From positions 19,833,284-19,897,283 of the forward strand of contig OZ024808.1 in NCBI GenBank assembly GCA_964017045.1: a stretch of DNA of 64,000 nucleotides, read 5' to 3'. This DNA is from Omphiscola glabra. Lineage: Eukaryota > Mollusca > Gastropoda > Lymnaeidae. Made by a program: the position numbers and the translations under genes. This document shows positions 1 to 10,981 of the stretch, piece by piece (the first letter of the stretch is position 1; every line of letters begins with the position of its first letter). The notes beneath the pieces are model-generated. The model worked only from the letters and a program-made list of their open reading frames with translations. It had not been told where the DNA came from and did no database searches.

Positions 1-427
1 GAAAAATGAAGGCCCCACCCCCACCACCTTTTTTTCCAACCCAAAGGATGCACCTGACATTGTCACGTGATGGATACACCTCCGTCAGTCGATTTAACGT
101 TACATAACGTTCCTTTGATAAAAAAATGACATTTTATGTAAATTGAATGTGTGAATGTAAATGAGGCGCCCCACCTGTCACACAGTAGATTGAGTTCACC
201 TAAGTGAACACCGACCCGCTACTGCTAAGAATCGATGGAAAATTCGCCAATGCGATGAAAGTAACAGCCCCAGAACTGTCGTGGCTAAATGTGCTTTCAA
301 ATTATAGATTCATCATTTACAGCAAGGGCCACATTTGGCCCGCGGGCCAGGATCAATATAAAGAGAAGATTGTCAAGATAAACATTTAAAAAAAAAAAAC
401 GACGTGACATGTATCAGTTGCAGTGTT
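1..427. other. Non-coding stretch, nothing recognised
   Basis: Unique-looking AT-rich sequence. There is no ATG-started open frame longer than a chance ORF and no transposon end was recognised. Confidence 0.4.
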
Positions 428-593
428 CCCTCATACAGGTCCTCATACAGTTCCTCATACAGATCTTCACATAGGTCGTATATAGGTCCTCATACAGATA
501 CTCATACAGGTCCTCATATAGGTCGTATATAGGTCCTCATACAGTTCCTCATACAGGTCCTCATACAGGTCCTCATATAGGTCCTCATACAGA
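428..593. repeat. Minisatellite, about 15-bp unit (CCTCATACAGGT type)
   Basis: Roughly eleven degenerate units of TCCTCATACAGG(T/A) alternate with a variant, GGTCGTATATAGGTCC. The variant recurs twice, which suggests an incipient higher-order pattern. Confidence 0.85.
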
Positions 594-735
594 TCGTTGC
601 CGCTTAATAAAATGGAAACTTGAATAAATTAAATTAATAAAGTATATGCTTCAACCATATTCGATAAATCCACCCGAGCCTTTTGGAGCTTTAGAAAGGC
701 TTAGCATGTAGAGTGAACTATTCGTTCGTGTTAGC

Positions 736-1031
736 GGGTACCTGGGAGGGATTAGGTAACTGTGCAGGTAACTGGGAAGGATTAGGTATTTGTGCAGGTA
801 ACTGGGAGGGAGTAGGTAACTGTGCAGGTAACTGGGAGGGATTAGGTAACTGTGGAGGTAACTCGGAGAGATTGTGCAGGTAACTGGGAGGGATTAGGTA
901 ACTGTGCAGGTAACTGGGGGATTAGGTAACTGTGCAGGTAACTGGGGGGACTAGGTAACTGTGCAGGTAACTGGGTGGGATCAGGTAACTGTGCAGGTAA
1001 CTGGGAGGGATTAGGTAACTGTGCAAGAAAC
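736..1031. repeat. Minisatellite, about 30-bp unit
   Basis: About ten copies of a unit made of GTAACTGGGAGGGATTAG followed by GTAACTGTGCAG. The open frame on the minus strand across it (Gln/Leu/Pro repeats) is a by-product of the unit length and is not taken as a gene. Confidence 0.9.
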
Positions 1032-1984
1032 TGATCAACGTTAGGAAAAAAAAATGCCAACGTAACTTCAATATCCTAAGACCTGCATTCAATAAAATTA
1101 TTTTAAGAAAACAACATAATTTCGCCCTTGTCTTCTAGGCCACATAAATTCGCCATTGTCTTGTGCGTGCCACCTAATTTTGCCCTGGTAGCAATTATAA
1201 CATAACAACGTCCATGCCCAATAGGCGCAGCCCCTAAAACTCCTGCCCTTGCGTTCCGCCCTCTGTGATTATACAGGTGACTAATCGCGTAATGAAATAC
1301 GTACCTTACAGGTGAAGCATACAATACCTTTGAACCCCGACCGTCCCCACCCCACCTCTCTATTCCCTTGTGATCAGACATCGCCACGGGGCCCAACGGC
1401 TCCAATCTTTGTTTTCAAATCTTTTTCTTTCAATTTTTTTTTGGTCCCCTTCCACCTCTTAATTTTCCCGAATCCAACGTGCTCTGTCCCCAGTCTTATA
1501 ATAAATCTATTTATAAATACGTATGTTATATTTCCATAATTGATATATCTATACCAGCCAGGACTGACTATGATTAGGTAGGAGCGCGCGGGTCTAAGTT
1601 TCTGAGGCCTTTAAATATAGGCTTGAAAATTATGATTTATTTTATGAATGAATCACGTGATATTTTGCACAATGAGTGTGCCCAAGAAAAGAAATGAGGA
1701 GCAAAGATCATTTTCTGGTCTGTAATCCATAGTCATTGTGGCGATATTTTCAGTTTTGGTGGTTGGGGGGGGGGGGGGGGTGTTGAGTGGGTTACGAAAC
1801 TTTTATTTTGATGAGGGACAGTTTTTTTCATGTTGTTATGTAAAAGCCGTGATTCTTCGTAACTTGACTCGCGCGCCCCCACGCATCCCCACTCTTCATA
1901 AAACCACCTCACAAATAGTTGCAAAGGGGTTGTTCATGACACAAGAGCTCACTGAGGCCAAGCGGCAGGTATGGCACCGAGACA
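1032..1984. other. Non-coding stretch with a poly-G tract
   Basis: No gene recognised. A G homopolymer of about 15 lies near 1766. The chance ORFs in both strands show no domain or family resemblance. Confidence 0.4.
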
Positions 1985-2104
1985 GTCTAGATGAGCTAGT
2001 CTGTATGGGCATGTCTGTGCGAGCAAGTCTGTACGAGCCAGTCTGTTTGGACCAGTCTGTATGAGCCAATCTGTATGAGCCAGTCTGTATGAGCCAGTCC
2101 GTAG
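1985..2104. repeat. Minisatellite, 14-bp unit ATGAGCCAGTCTGT
   Basis: About eight head-to-tail copies with single-base variants. A short (TA)n tract follows near 2188. Confidence 0.85.
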
Positions 2105-2330
2105 ACCGAATGTCAGTTAAAATACTTTCTCAAATTTTCCATAAATAACCAATTTAAACATGAAAAACTTCATGCATCATTAGATATATATATATATAAA
2201 GAGAGAGAGCCCTCTTTTCTTACTTGTAGCCATCTTCAATGCTGTGCCACGTGAGGTCGATATTTCAAGCAACAATTTAAAAGGTTAGACCCACACAAAT
2301 GAGTTGTCGACGTAATTGGTCTTGACAAAC

Positions 2331-2882
2331 TGGGAGGTGAGCCGCGCCAAGCCCACTAGGGGCTTGTCCACGCCAAGGCCACCGGGAGGTTGTCAGCGCC
2401 ACGCCACTGGGAGGTTGTCAGCGCCACCGGGAGGTTGTCAGAGCCACGCCACTGGGGGTTTGTGCCCGCCAAGGCCCCCGGGAGGTTGTCAGCGCCACGC
2501 CACTGGGAGGTTGTCAGCGCCACCGGGAGGTTGTCAGCGCCACGCCACTGGCAGGTTGTCCGCGGCATGCCACTGGGAGGTTGTCAGAGCCACCGGGAGG
2601 TTGTCAGCGCCACGCCACTGGTAGGTTGTTAGCGCCATGCCACTGGGAGGTTGTCAGAGCCACGCCACTGGGAGGTTTTCAGAGCCACGCCACCGGGAGG
2701 TTGTCAGAGCCACGCCACTGGGAGGTTGTCAGCGCCATGCCACTGGGAGGTTGTCAGAGCCACGCCACCGGGAGGTTGTCAGAGCCACGCCACCGGGAGG
2801 TTGTCAGAGCCACGCCACTGGGAGGTTGTTAGAGCCACGTCACCGGGAGGTTGTCAGCGCCACGACACTGGGAGGTTGTCCA
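2331..2882. repeat. GC-rich minisatellite, 25-bp and 20-bp units
   Basis: More than twenty copies of GCCACGCCACTGGGAGGTTG plus TCAGC, mixed with shortened copies lacking the ACGCC segment. Several overlapping open frames on both strands come from the lack of stop codons in the unit and are rejected as genes. Confidence 0.92.
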
Positions 2883-4845
2883 AAATTGCCGGCAGAAATC
2901 TGACGACTTTTTTCCGGTCCAATGAATAATATTTACGCACAACTGGGAAACCCAATAGATAAAACTAGGTCAACTTAGCCCATAGCCCCTTCACCCCTCT
3001 CCAGCCACACACTTTACGGGAAACCGAATTACTATTATATCAGTTTAAAATTAAAAAAAAAAAAAATCTATAGGAACGTGTCTTGTATCCATAACGCCAA
3101 CAACAGGTTTGGCACAATTTTCTAACCTTGGCCCCCAAACCGCGTTGACTCAACCGTAGACGGGTAATCGCTTTGAGAACGGCTCTGATGCCGCTGTCTG
3201 ATTTTCGTGTGTCGAAGACAGGTTTTAGATGTTTATAGTAATGACATCTTGGTGGAAATTTCCACTCTAGAAACATTCCGTCCATTCATGACTTCATTAA
3301 AGATGTTATGTCCCTCATGAAAAATTCAAATCTGAGAAGAGCTCCCATGTGGCTTTTGGGAGGGGGGGGGGGCTGGAAAGTTGATTTGACAGAATCACCA
3401 GCATACGAAAGGGGCGGGATTTTTTTCCTTTATATTGATGGGCAGCATTTTTGGATGATGTGGGGAAAAGATCTACGTCAGCTGGGAATCCAAGTATGAA
3501 AAAGAAAAAGCATCAGTTAGGTCTAAGCGGAAGGAAGGGGTGAAGCAGGCCAAAGCGTCACGTGGGCTGTAGCGACACAGAGGTGGATGGATGCATGGAT
3601 TTTTGGAAAATGACAGAACTTTTGCTTTAAAAGGGAAATAGTGTGTGTGTGTGTGTGGGGAGGGTGGGTGGGTGGGGGCAAAACCCTTGCCCAAAGTACA
3701 CTAGTGGTCAGATTGTACTTTCATGACAAAGTACTGAGCGAAATTTAAAAAGACAAAGAAACGCTTAAAATGTATAATCTTTGAGTTGTAGAGAAACAAA
3801 AATTCTAAAGGATGCTACATAACAATTGAAATGTGTTTTTTTTTTTTTTTGTAGCTACGCCTCTGCAAAGTGGTCTCGTATTTCGGTGTCTTCTACAAGA
3901 GCGTTCCGCAAATTGTGGTCCGGTGTGGGTCCGCGAGCTTTACGTTCCCGGTCCGCACGACATGAATATTTCTGGTCAAATACAAAGAAAATATAAGAAA
4001 TAAATCTGGCAATCGTCCCTGGTGCAATGTTAAAAATCGTCAGCCGATCCGCTAAAATTAAACGCTTTTTGAAACGCTGCTCTGCAAGCCACAGACGGAT
4101 GCGCCCTACTTGCATTCATCCATAGAACACAAACATACAATATACAACAGACATCACACACACTCTGTGTCAGCATAGAACGAAAAGTAATTACCACCAA
4201 AGATAGGGCTTAATGGCCTGATTCTGTACCCAAAGGCAGCTTGCGATGTCCTTTCATTATGTTTAGTAGAATTCTTCTCCTCGCGCTGGTGACGTTGCAG
4301 CGGTAGTACGGAGTTAGGGTGGTTCTAAAATTGGCCCTACCGTCACTGCTAAAGTATCTACAATCTTGAGAACACCGCGGCGATCTTATTCTCACGGCCA
4401 TTGACACTTTCGCTTGGCGTTAACAGAGCATACAAAAAAATAATAATAATAAGTGAATATATAAATTATTTTCATTAATTAATAGTTGTTTTAAAAAAAA
4501 AAATTTAAGAATCCCTGGCCAAAAGACGCCTCGTATCATTGCCAGTCGTCATTGTATTAATTCTATAGATTAGTCCGTGAAAATAACGTGTATGTTAAAG
4601 TGCAGTCGGTAACATAATCCCGTTTATTCAGTGACACAGTGTGCTTCCCTTCACATATCTGGTTGTGTCTCATTTGTTAACCCTGCGGTGGCGATATGTT
4701 TAAAGAGGTAATCCTTGATCTAACGTTTCGCGACTTCTCGTATGGTAGGTGTCATAAGATTGAATCGCAGATCGGGGAAAACAGAATTATATGTAAAGAT
4801 TGTTATATAATACATGTTTTATTCCAATGCATCATGCAGAGTCTC
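2883..4845. other. Non-coding stretch
   Basis: No gene recognised. It contains a (TG)n tract near 3640 and A or T homopolymers. The sequence near 3900 (GTTCCGCAAATTGTGGTCCG) vaguely resembles a hAT terminal repeat, but no matching opposite end or target-site duplication was found. Confidence 0.35.
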
Positions 4846-5195
4846 GAAACTTGTGTTAGAGAGTATAACTATTTTAAGTCTTAATTCTTTAGGCCCAGAG
4901 GACTTGTGTTAGAGATTGTAAAATATCATAAGCGTGTCTCAATTCTTAAAATCCGGAGGTACTGTGTTAGAGATTGTAAAATATCATAAGCGTGTCTCAA
5001 TTCTTAAAATCCTTAGGTATTATATTAGAGATTGTAAAATATCATAAGCGTGTCTCAATTCTTAAAATCCGGAGGTATTGTGTTAGAGATTGTAAAATAG
5101 TATGAGTGTCTTAATTCTATAGATCCGGAGATCTTGTGTTAGAGGTTGTAAAATATCATTAGCGTGCCTCAATTCTTTAGACCCGGAGGTCTCCA
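4846..5195. repeat. Minisatellite, 58-bp unit
   Basis: About six copies of a unit running from GTGTTAGAGATTGTAAAATA through ATCATAAGCGTGTCTC to a CCGGAGGT segment. Successive GTGTTAG motifs at 4906 and 4964 fix the 58-bp period. Outer copies are more diverged than inner ones. Confidence 0.88.
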
Positions 5196-5398
5196 CCCGT
5201 CTCGTTATGATGAAGCTCACGTAGAAGCACACATATATGTTTTTTTTTATATTTCATATGTAGATTTATTCATTAAAAGTGTGTACCTGTCATCAATGCT
5301 CACGGGAAACTCATGAATCAACAGCGCTTCCACGGACATTTTCTCAAGGATTCTAAACTTGGATTAAATCTTCATTGTGGTGATATTGAATATGTTCA

Positions 5399-5545
5399 TC
5401 TGTGTCGCTCTAAGGATTATTAACATTACTGCAAGTTCAGCTGTGTCGCACAGTCGTTCTAAGGATTATTAACATTACTGCAAGTTCAGCTGTGTCGCAC
5501 GGTCGTTCTAAGGATTATTAACATTACTGCAAGTTCAGCTGTGAA
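5399..5545. repeat. Three tandem copies of a 49-bp unit
   Basis: CTGTGTCGCAC, then GTCGTTCTAAGGATTATTAA, then CATTACTGCAAGTTCAG. Starts at 5441 and 5490 give a period of 49 bp. The first copy is slightly shortened. Confidence 0.85.
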
Positions 5546-5609
5546 ACTTGAATTGTAAGCCATTACTTCATGAGTCACAGCCAATGTTGACGTGTGGGGC
5601 ATGGATTAA

Positions 5610-5951
5610 CTTAATCAGAATAAGGGCAGACACACCGTTGGTGAGGTGAAAGAGGCGATGTCAATGCAAGAGGAGCCGCCGCCTCGTGCAGACGAACCCC
5701 CGTCTGAGGTGGATGCACCCCAGCGAGATGTAGCTGCAGCTCCGGCTAATACACATGCAGCTCCGGCTGATGTTGCTACACCTCCGGCTGATGTAGCTAC
5801 ACCTCCGGCTGATGTAGATGCACCTCCGGCTGATACACATGCACCCCCGACTGATACACATGCACCTCCGGCTTATGTAGCTGCACCTCCGCCTGATACA
5901 CATGCACCTCCAGTTGATGTAGCTGCACCTCCTCCTTCAGAGGAGACAGAG
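5610..5951 (+). CDS. Candidate exon encoding a Pro/Ala/Asp-rich heptad repeat (hypothetical)
   Basis: An open frame runs from just after a stop at 5607 to a strong-looking 5' splice donor at 5952 (GAG then GTAAAT). The central part (about 5710-5945) is a 21-bp minisatellite that stays in frame and encodes roughly ten copies of a seven-residue motif of the type APPADVA/APPADTH. An acidic tail (SEETE) follows, just before the donor. Non-repeat coding-like sequence flanks the array on both sides: Met-Gln-Glu-Glu-Pro rich upstream, Glu/Thr rich downstream. There is no convincing polypyrimidine tract upstream, although AG dinucleotides at 5617-5618 and 5628-5629 could act as acceptors. Candidate ATGs lie at 5658 and 5664. 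A 21-bp unit keeps frame automatically, so the frame alone is weak evidence; the donor and the acidic tail are the supporting points. No family recognised. Confidence 0.3.
5710..5945. repeat. Minisatellite, 21-bp unit (codon-multiple)
   Basis: About ten copies of CACCTCCGGCTGATGTAGCT plus one base, with a CATACACATG variant at the second half. The unit length is seven codons, so the plus-strand frame stays open across the array. Confidence 0.88.
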
Positions 5952-5962
5952 GTAAATGGAAA

Positions 5963-6380
5963 CATGTTTGAGATGAGTGGTTCTCAACCCTGTTTTTTTA
6001 CATGTTTGAGATGAGTGGTTCTCAACCCTGTTTTTTTACATGTTTGAGATGAGTGGTTCTCAACCCTGTTTTTTTACATGTTTGAGATGAGTGGTTCTCA
6101 ACCCTGTTTTTTTACATGTTTGAGATGAGTGGTTCTCAACCCTGTTTTTTTACATGTTTGAGATGAGTGGTTCTCAACCCTGTCTTTTTACATGTTTGAG
6201 ATGAGTGGTTCTCAACCCTGTTTTTTTACATGTTTGAGATGAGTGGTTCTCAACTCTGTTTTTTTACATGTTTGAGATGAGTGGTTCTCAACCCTGTTTT
6301 TTTACATGTTTGAGATGAGTGGTTCTCAACCCTGTTTTTTTACATGTTTGAGATGAGTGGTTCTCAACCCTGTTTTTTTT
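5963..6380. repeat. Minisatellite, 38-bp unit containing a hAT-like terminal motif
   Basis: Eleven nearly identical copies of CATGTTTGAGATGAGTGGTT followed by CTCAACCCTG and a T7 run. The spacing of CATG motifs at 5963, 6001 and 6039 gives the 38-bp period. Copies differ by one or two bases only, indicating recent expansion. The core GTGGTTCTCAACC is identical to the terminal repeat of the SPIN-like MITEs elsewhere in the window. Confidence 0.93.
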
Positions 6381-7429
6381 TTTTACATATTCTCATTAAA
6401 TATCAGAGGCGGATCCTCAAAAAAAAAAAAAACCCATCAGAAAACATGACCAAACGCTTTTTATTTTGGGTGATGCGAGGGAGGACACTTCTACTTTTTA
6501 AAATAATGTATTCCTTAACTATCCACCTTAAAAAAAAAAAATTTTCTATAACCATTTGTCAACATGTTGCTAAACAAGAAAAAATGTTGGAATGTTTATA
6601 CACAAAGGTCAATCTTCCCAAACCATTAGTTTCGCCACACAACACGCGGCAAGGACGAATTCCGGTGCCGCACCGCCAGCCGCAGACTACAAATAATGCA
6701 ACGAAGCGCTGGATTTGAATAGTTTTTGTTCAACGGTTCAGTAATATTTGAAGTTCGATTACACACACCCCCCCCCCACACACACACACAATTTAATTTA
6801 GATCCAAACAGTTGAATGTATTTGTTGAATAGTTGTAGAACCTCACAGTGAACGCTGAAGAGAGAACTTTCCATAACGCCCCCCCCCCCCCCCCCCGTGT
6901 CTGTCTGGTGTGCTGTGATTTAATCAATATCTCGTTTAGTTTGAGTCATATATATTGTTTTGTGTCTCTCTGTCCCATCGAGTGTTTGCGAATTTAATAA
7001 ATCATCATTTTCAATTTTTAACTCCCTAAAATCTGTCGATGAAAACACACCTAAATGTTTTTGACACATTTCCAACCTGACCACAAGTCAATGCAAGACG
7101 AGACCAGGGCCATTGTTTTCGTTTTCTTTTCTACTTAAAGCTTAATGATTCTCAAATCTTCCTACAGATTTTTTACCATTGTACTTCACCGATTTAATTC
7201 AAAATTTGATTTTTTTTTTTTTTTGCCTTCATGAAAATAGCACTTTTCTTATTGATATTAATCTAAAACACCCATCTAAACACGATAGTCTTGTTACGAT
7301 TCGTGTTGGACGACGCCTACAGAAACATAACGTCTCTTTCTTTTAGAAATCACCCGAGTTCTTATTTAATAATCATTTGGTGCTACAAAACGCGTCGAAT
7401 AAGACCAGCACGCGCATGTTGAGGCTATG
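6381..7429. other. Non-coding stretch
   Basis: AT-rich with A9-A12 runs, a C-rich tract near 6771 and a C homopolymer of about 17 at 6880-6896. No gene or element was recognised. Confidence 0.4.
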
Positions 7430-7927
7430 TCATGTCACTCTGTGGGCGTGGCAAGTGACTGTGGGCGTGGCAAGTGGCTGTGGGCGTGGCAAGTGACTGT
7501 GGGCGTGGCAAGTGACTGTGGGCGTGGCAAGTGACTGTGGGCGTGGCAAGTGACTGTGGGCGTGGCAAGTGACTGTGGGCGTGGCAAGTGGCTGTGGGCG
7601 TGGCAAGTGAATGTGGGCGCGGCAAGTGGCTGTGGGCGTGGCAAGTGGCTGTGGGCGTGGCAAGTGACTGTGGGCGTGGCAAGTGACTGTGGGCGTGGCA
7701 AGTGACTGTGGGCGTGACAAGTGACTGTGGGCGTGGCAAGTGACTGTGGGTGTGGCAAGTGACTGTGGGTGTGGCAAGTGACTGTGGATGTGGCAACGGC
7801 CCTGGATTCAAACTGCTAGACTAACCCCCTGCCAATCAATTTTATTAAGCTTATTTTGGGGTCAAGTTTGCACATGGAACCACCCCATGATCCATAATAT
7901 CCCTGACTATCATTACACTGATTCCAC
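7430..7927. mobile_element. Minisatellite-bearing dispersed element, copy 1
   Basis: About nineteen copies of the 19-bp unit GTGGGCGTGGCAAGTGACT (7435-7795) are followed by about 130 bp of unique sequence ending at CATTACACTGATTCCAC (7927). The same order, a shorter array of the same unit plus the same unique tail ending at the same base, recurs at 30320-30558 with only scattered substitutions. The shared end point and different downstream flanks show that array and tail moved or were copied together. No terminal inverted repeat or transposase is visible. Elements with this design in molluscs include non-autonomous Helitron-like elements; that assignment is inference. Confidence 0.6.
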
Positions 7928-8139
7928 GCGACCATATCTGCGCCTAAAACCCTTGCAGTTACGCAATGCCGCCCTCACGTGGCCGATATTACAGGTGTGC
8001 CGGGGACAAGTCCTGTGTACCTGTCCTATTAGGCCAACGACAATCATACATTTGACTTTGGATGGAGTCAATTCTTCTTATTTGAATACGGGCTACAATA
8101 TTTGATACGGCAGAGGGCGCCTTGTTGCCACATCCATTT

Positions 8140-8675
8140 AACATGAACATTACACCGAGTTTCTAAAATGAAATTTACACCGAGTTTGTAACATGAAATT
8201 TACACTGATTTTGTAACATGAGGTTTACACTGAGTTTGTAACATGAAATTTACACTGAGTTTGTAACATGAGGTTTACACTGAGTTTGTAACATGAAATT
8301 TACACTGAGTTTTTAACATGAAATTTACACTGAGCTTGTAACATGAAATTTACGCTGAGTTTGTAACATGAAATTTACACTGAGTTTGTAACATGAAATT
8401 AACACCGAGTTTGTAACATGAAATTTACGCTGAGTTTGTAACATGAAATTTACACTGAGTTTGTAACATAAAATTTACGCTGAGTTTGTAACATGAAATT
8501 TACACTGAGTTTGTAACATGAGGTTTACACTGAGTTTGTAACATGAAATTTACAATGAGTTTGTAACATGAGGTTTACACTGAGTTTGTAACATGACATT
8601 TACGCTGAGTTAGTGACATGAAATTTACGCTGAGTTAGTGACATGAAATTTACGCTGAGTTTGTAATATGACACG
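8140..8675. repeat. Minisatellite, 25-bp unit
   Basis: About 21 copies of TTTGTAACATGAAATTTACA followed by CTGAG. Variants (AGGTTTACAC, TTTACGCTGAG) alternate in blocks, consistent with multi-unit duplications. Confidence 0.92.
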
Positions 8676-9305
8676 AACGCTTTGAACTATATTTGTTGGA
8701 CAATTTTTTACCCCTCATTGAAAAAAGTAACATGTTGCAGTCCTAACAGACCCAAAACACTCCAATCCCACCTGAAACCCCAATTTACTCTTGTAAAAAT
8801 GTAACGCGTATGTATTTTGTTACAAAATCTTTAAAAATGTATTTCGTTTTTTAGCAAAAGATTCCCTCTTTGCTTGCAATAAAATGGAACTTCCGTGGAT
8901 CCTGGAGATCAGAAAAACAAAAATTTTGTGGACGTTAGTGGTTTCGTTCGTTTATTCGGAACGCCTTGTTTGAACCTTCAACTTTGAACTTATTAGATCA
9001 AAGATTTCGTCACACGACTTGATTGTCAAGTCAAGATTGACAGTTTTTTGATGTCAGAGCTGTTTCAGTAAACGCCCATTACAGCTGACACTCCCCCCCC
9101 CAAAAAAAAAAACACGCCTGAAAGAGGTACATCGCAACAAAATATACATGCATACTGTGACGTCAATGGCAAATCGCCTCCAAATGGATAAGCTTCAAAT
9201 GTAAATGAGATCCATTTGGGAATCTGACTTTTGTCAACCTCTGCCTTGGTTAAATGTTGCAACACGTGTGACTGGCCTGTGTGTCGAGTGGCGGATTTGG
9301 GACAG
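8676..9305. other. Non-coding stretch
   Basis: No gene or element recognised. A C9A10 homopolymer junction lies near 9092. Confidence 0.4.
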
Positions 9306-9666
9306 GGTCATTTGTCAGGCGCCCATTCCGTCTCATATTCCGTCATTTGTCAGGCGCCCACTCCGTCTCATATTCCGTCTCATATTCCATCATTTGTCAG
9401 GCGCCCATTCCGTCTCATATTCCGTCATTTGTCAGGCGCTAATTCCGTCTCATATTCCGTCATTTGTCAGGCGCCCATTCCGTCTCATATTCCGTCATTT
9501 GTCAGGCGCTAATTCCGTCTCATATTCCGTCATTTGTCAGGCGCCCATTCCGTCTCATAGTCCGTCATTTGTCAGGCGCTAATTCCGTCTCATATTTCGT
9601 CATTTGTCAGGCGCCCATTCCGTCTCATATTCCGTCATTTGTCAGGCGCCCATTCCGTCTCATATT
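9306..9666. repeat. Minisatellite, 35-bp unit
   Basis: About ten copies of GTCATTTGTCAGGCGCCCAT followed by TCCGTCTCATATTCC. A GCGCTAATTCC variant occurs at alternating units. Open frames crossing it are repeat artefacts. Confidence 0.92.
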
Positions 9667-9716
9667 GGCAAAGACGCACGCAGTATCTCCATGGACGTAT
9701 CAGCTTAGAACCAAGA

Positions 9717-10345
9717 AACACACGAACGTTTGAAGGGCTTTGTGGGGTTCACGCATTGTGTCTCTCATACTTATGTATGTGTTTTAACGGCTTGTTGGGA
9801 TCACTTCCCCTGAGCCGGGCTGAAGTCACTTCCCCTGAGCCGGGCTGAAGTCACTTCCCCTGAGCCGAGCTGAAGTCACTTTCCCCTGATCCTAGCTGAA
9901 GTCACTTTCCCTGAGCCAGGCTGAAGTCACTTTCCAGAAGCCCGAATGAAGACATTACCCCTGAGCCGGGCTGAAGTCACTTCCCCTAAGCCCGGCTGAA
10001 GTCGCTTCCCCTGAGCCGGGCTGAAGTCACTTTCCCGAAGCCCGAATGAAGTCATTACCCCTGAGCCGGGCTGAAGTTCCCGAAGCCCGAATGAAGTCGT
10101 TACCCCTAAGCCAGTCTGAATCCATTGCCCCTAAGCCCGGCTGAAATCATTCCCCCAAAGCCGGCTGAAGTCACTTTCCCGAAGCCCGACTGGTCATTCC
10201 CCCAAAGCCGGCTGAAGTCACTTCCCCTGAGCCCGACTGAAGTCATTGCCGCGAATTCCGACTTAAGTCACTGCCCCGAAGTCAAACTCAAGTCACTGCC
10301 CCGAAGCCCGACTGAAGTCACTTCCCCTAGGCCCGGCTGAAGCAC
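9717..10345 (+). mobile_element. Minisatellite-bearing dispersed element, second family, copy 1
   Basis: Unique sequence from about 9717, including TCTCTCATACTTATGTATGT (9758 onward), is followed by a degenerate array of about twenty 25-26-bp units of the type CTGAGCCGGGCTGAAGTCAC plus TTCCC. Both the unique head and the array recur in reverse orientation at 16833-17094. The recurrence of head plus array supports a mobile or duplicated unit rather than two independent minisatellites. No coding capacity. Confidence 0.6.
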
Positions 10346-10776
10346 ACTACTATCATTATTCCTGCATTCATCACTTAACAATCGGTGCACATCACTAGAT
10401 CGTGTTCGAAATACCTTTAAACAACTTCTAAACACAGTCGCCGGCTTAATGAGAAGTTTACGAGCTTGTTGGATTAATGATGTGCTGCAGGTGTACAAGT
10501 GTGACTGTGTGATTTTATTGACGTCCTTTTCTTCTATATGGGCGTAGTTTTATGTGTCTTTATGCATGGGTGTAGTATTATGTGTGTGTGTGTGTGTGTT
10601 TACGATTGGGCTGAGTGTTTCTGTGGTGTTATTTAATTTGTAATAGATGTTTATGCTATTATGGGGATTGTGAGTTATAATTGGTTTATTGTGTGTGGGT
10701 GTATGTGTGTGTTATTTTTGGCTTATGGTATATGTTCTTCTTGGTTTATGGAGTGAGAGTTAGTATTGGTCTATGG
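10346..10776. other. Non-coding stretch with (GT)n tract
   Basis: G/T-rich sequence with a (GT) microsatellite near 10580. No gene recognised. Confidence 0.4.
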
Positions 10777-10973
10777 CAGTGGTTCTCAACCTTCCTAACG
10801 CCGCGACCCTTTAATACAGTTCCTCAAGTTGTGGCGACCCCCAACCACAAATAATTTTCGTAGCTCCTTCGTAACTGTAGGGTATTTGTGTTTTCCGATG
10901 GTCTTAGGCGACCGCTGAGAAAGGGTTGTTCGACCCCCATGGGGTCGCGACCCCCACAGGTTGAGAAACGCTA
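10777..10973 (+). mobile_element. SPIN-like hAT MITE, copy A
   Basis: A 197-bp element starting CAGTGGTTCTCAACC and ending GGTTGAGAAACGCTA, flanked by a perfect 8-bp target-site duplication GTCTATGG (10769-10776 and 10974-10981). The interior (GCGACCCTTTAATACAGTTC, TTCCGATGGTCTTAGGCGAC, GGGTCGCGACCC) matches what I know of the non-autonomous SPIN elements. It has no coding capacity and depended on a hAT transposase supplied in trans. The perfect duplication indicates a fairly recent insertion. Confidence 0.88.
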
Positions 10974-10981
10974 GTCTATGG

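Noticed and set aside
2316..2929. Overlapping open frames across the 25-bp GC-rich array
   Set aside because: Open in several frames at once, as expected for a stop-free tandem repeat. No non-repeat coding flank.
3855..4115. 86-codon minus-strand frame and hAT-like GTTCCGCAAATTGTGGTCCG
   Set aside because: No recognisable domain, no second end and no duplication. Left as unassigned non-coding sequence.
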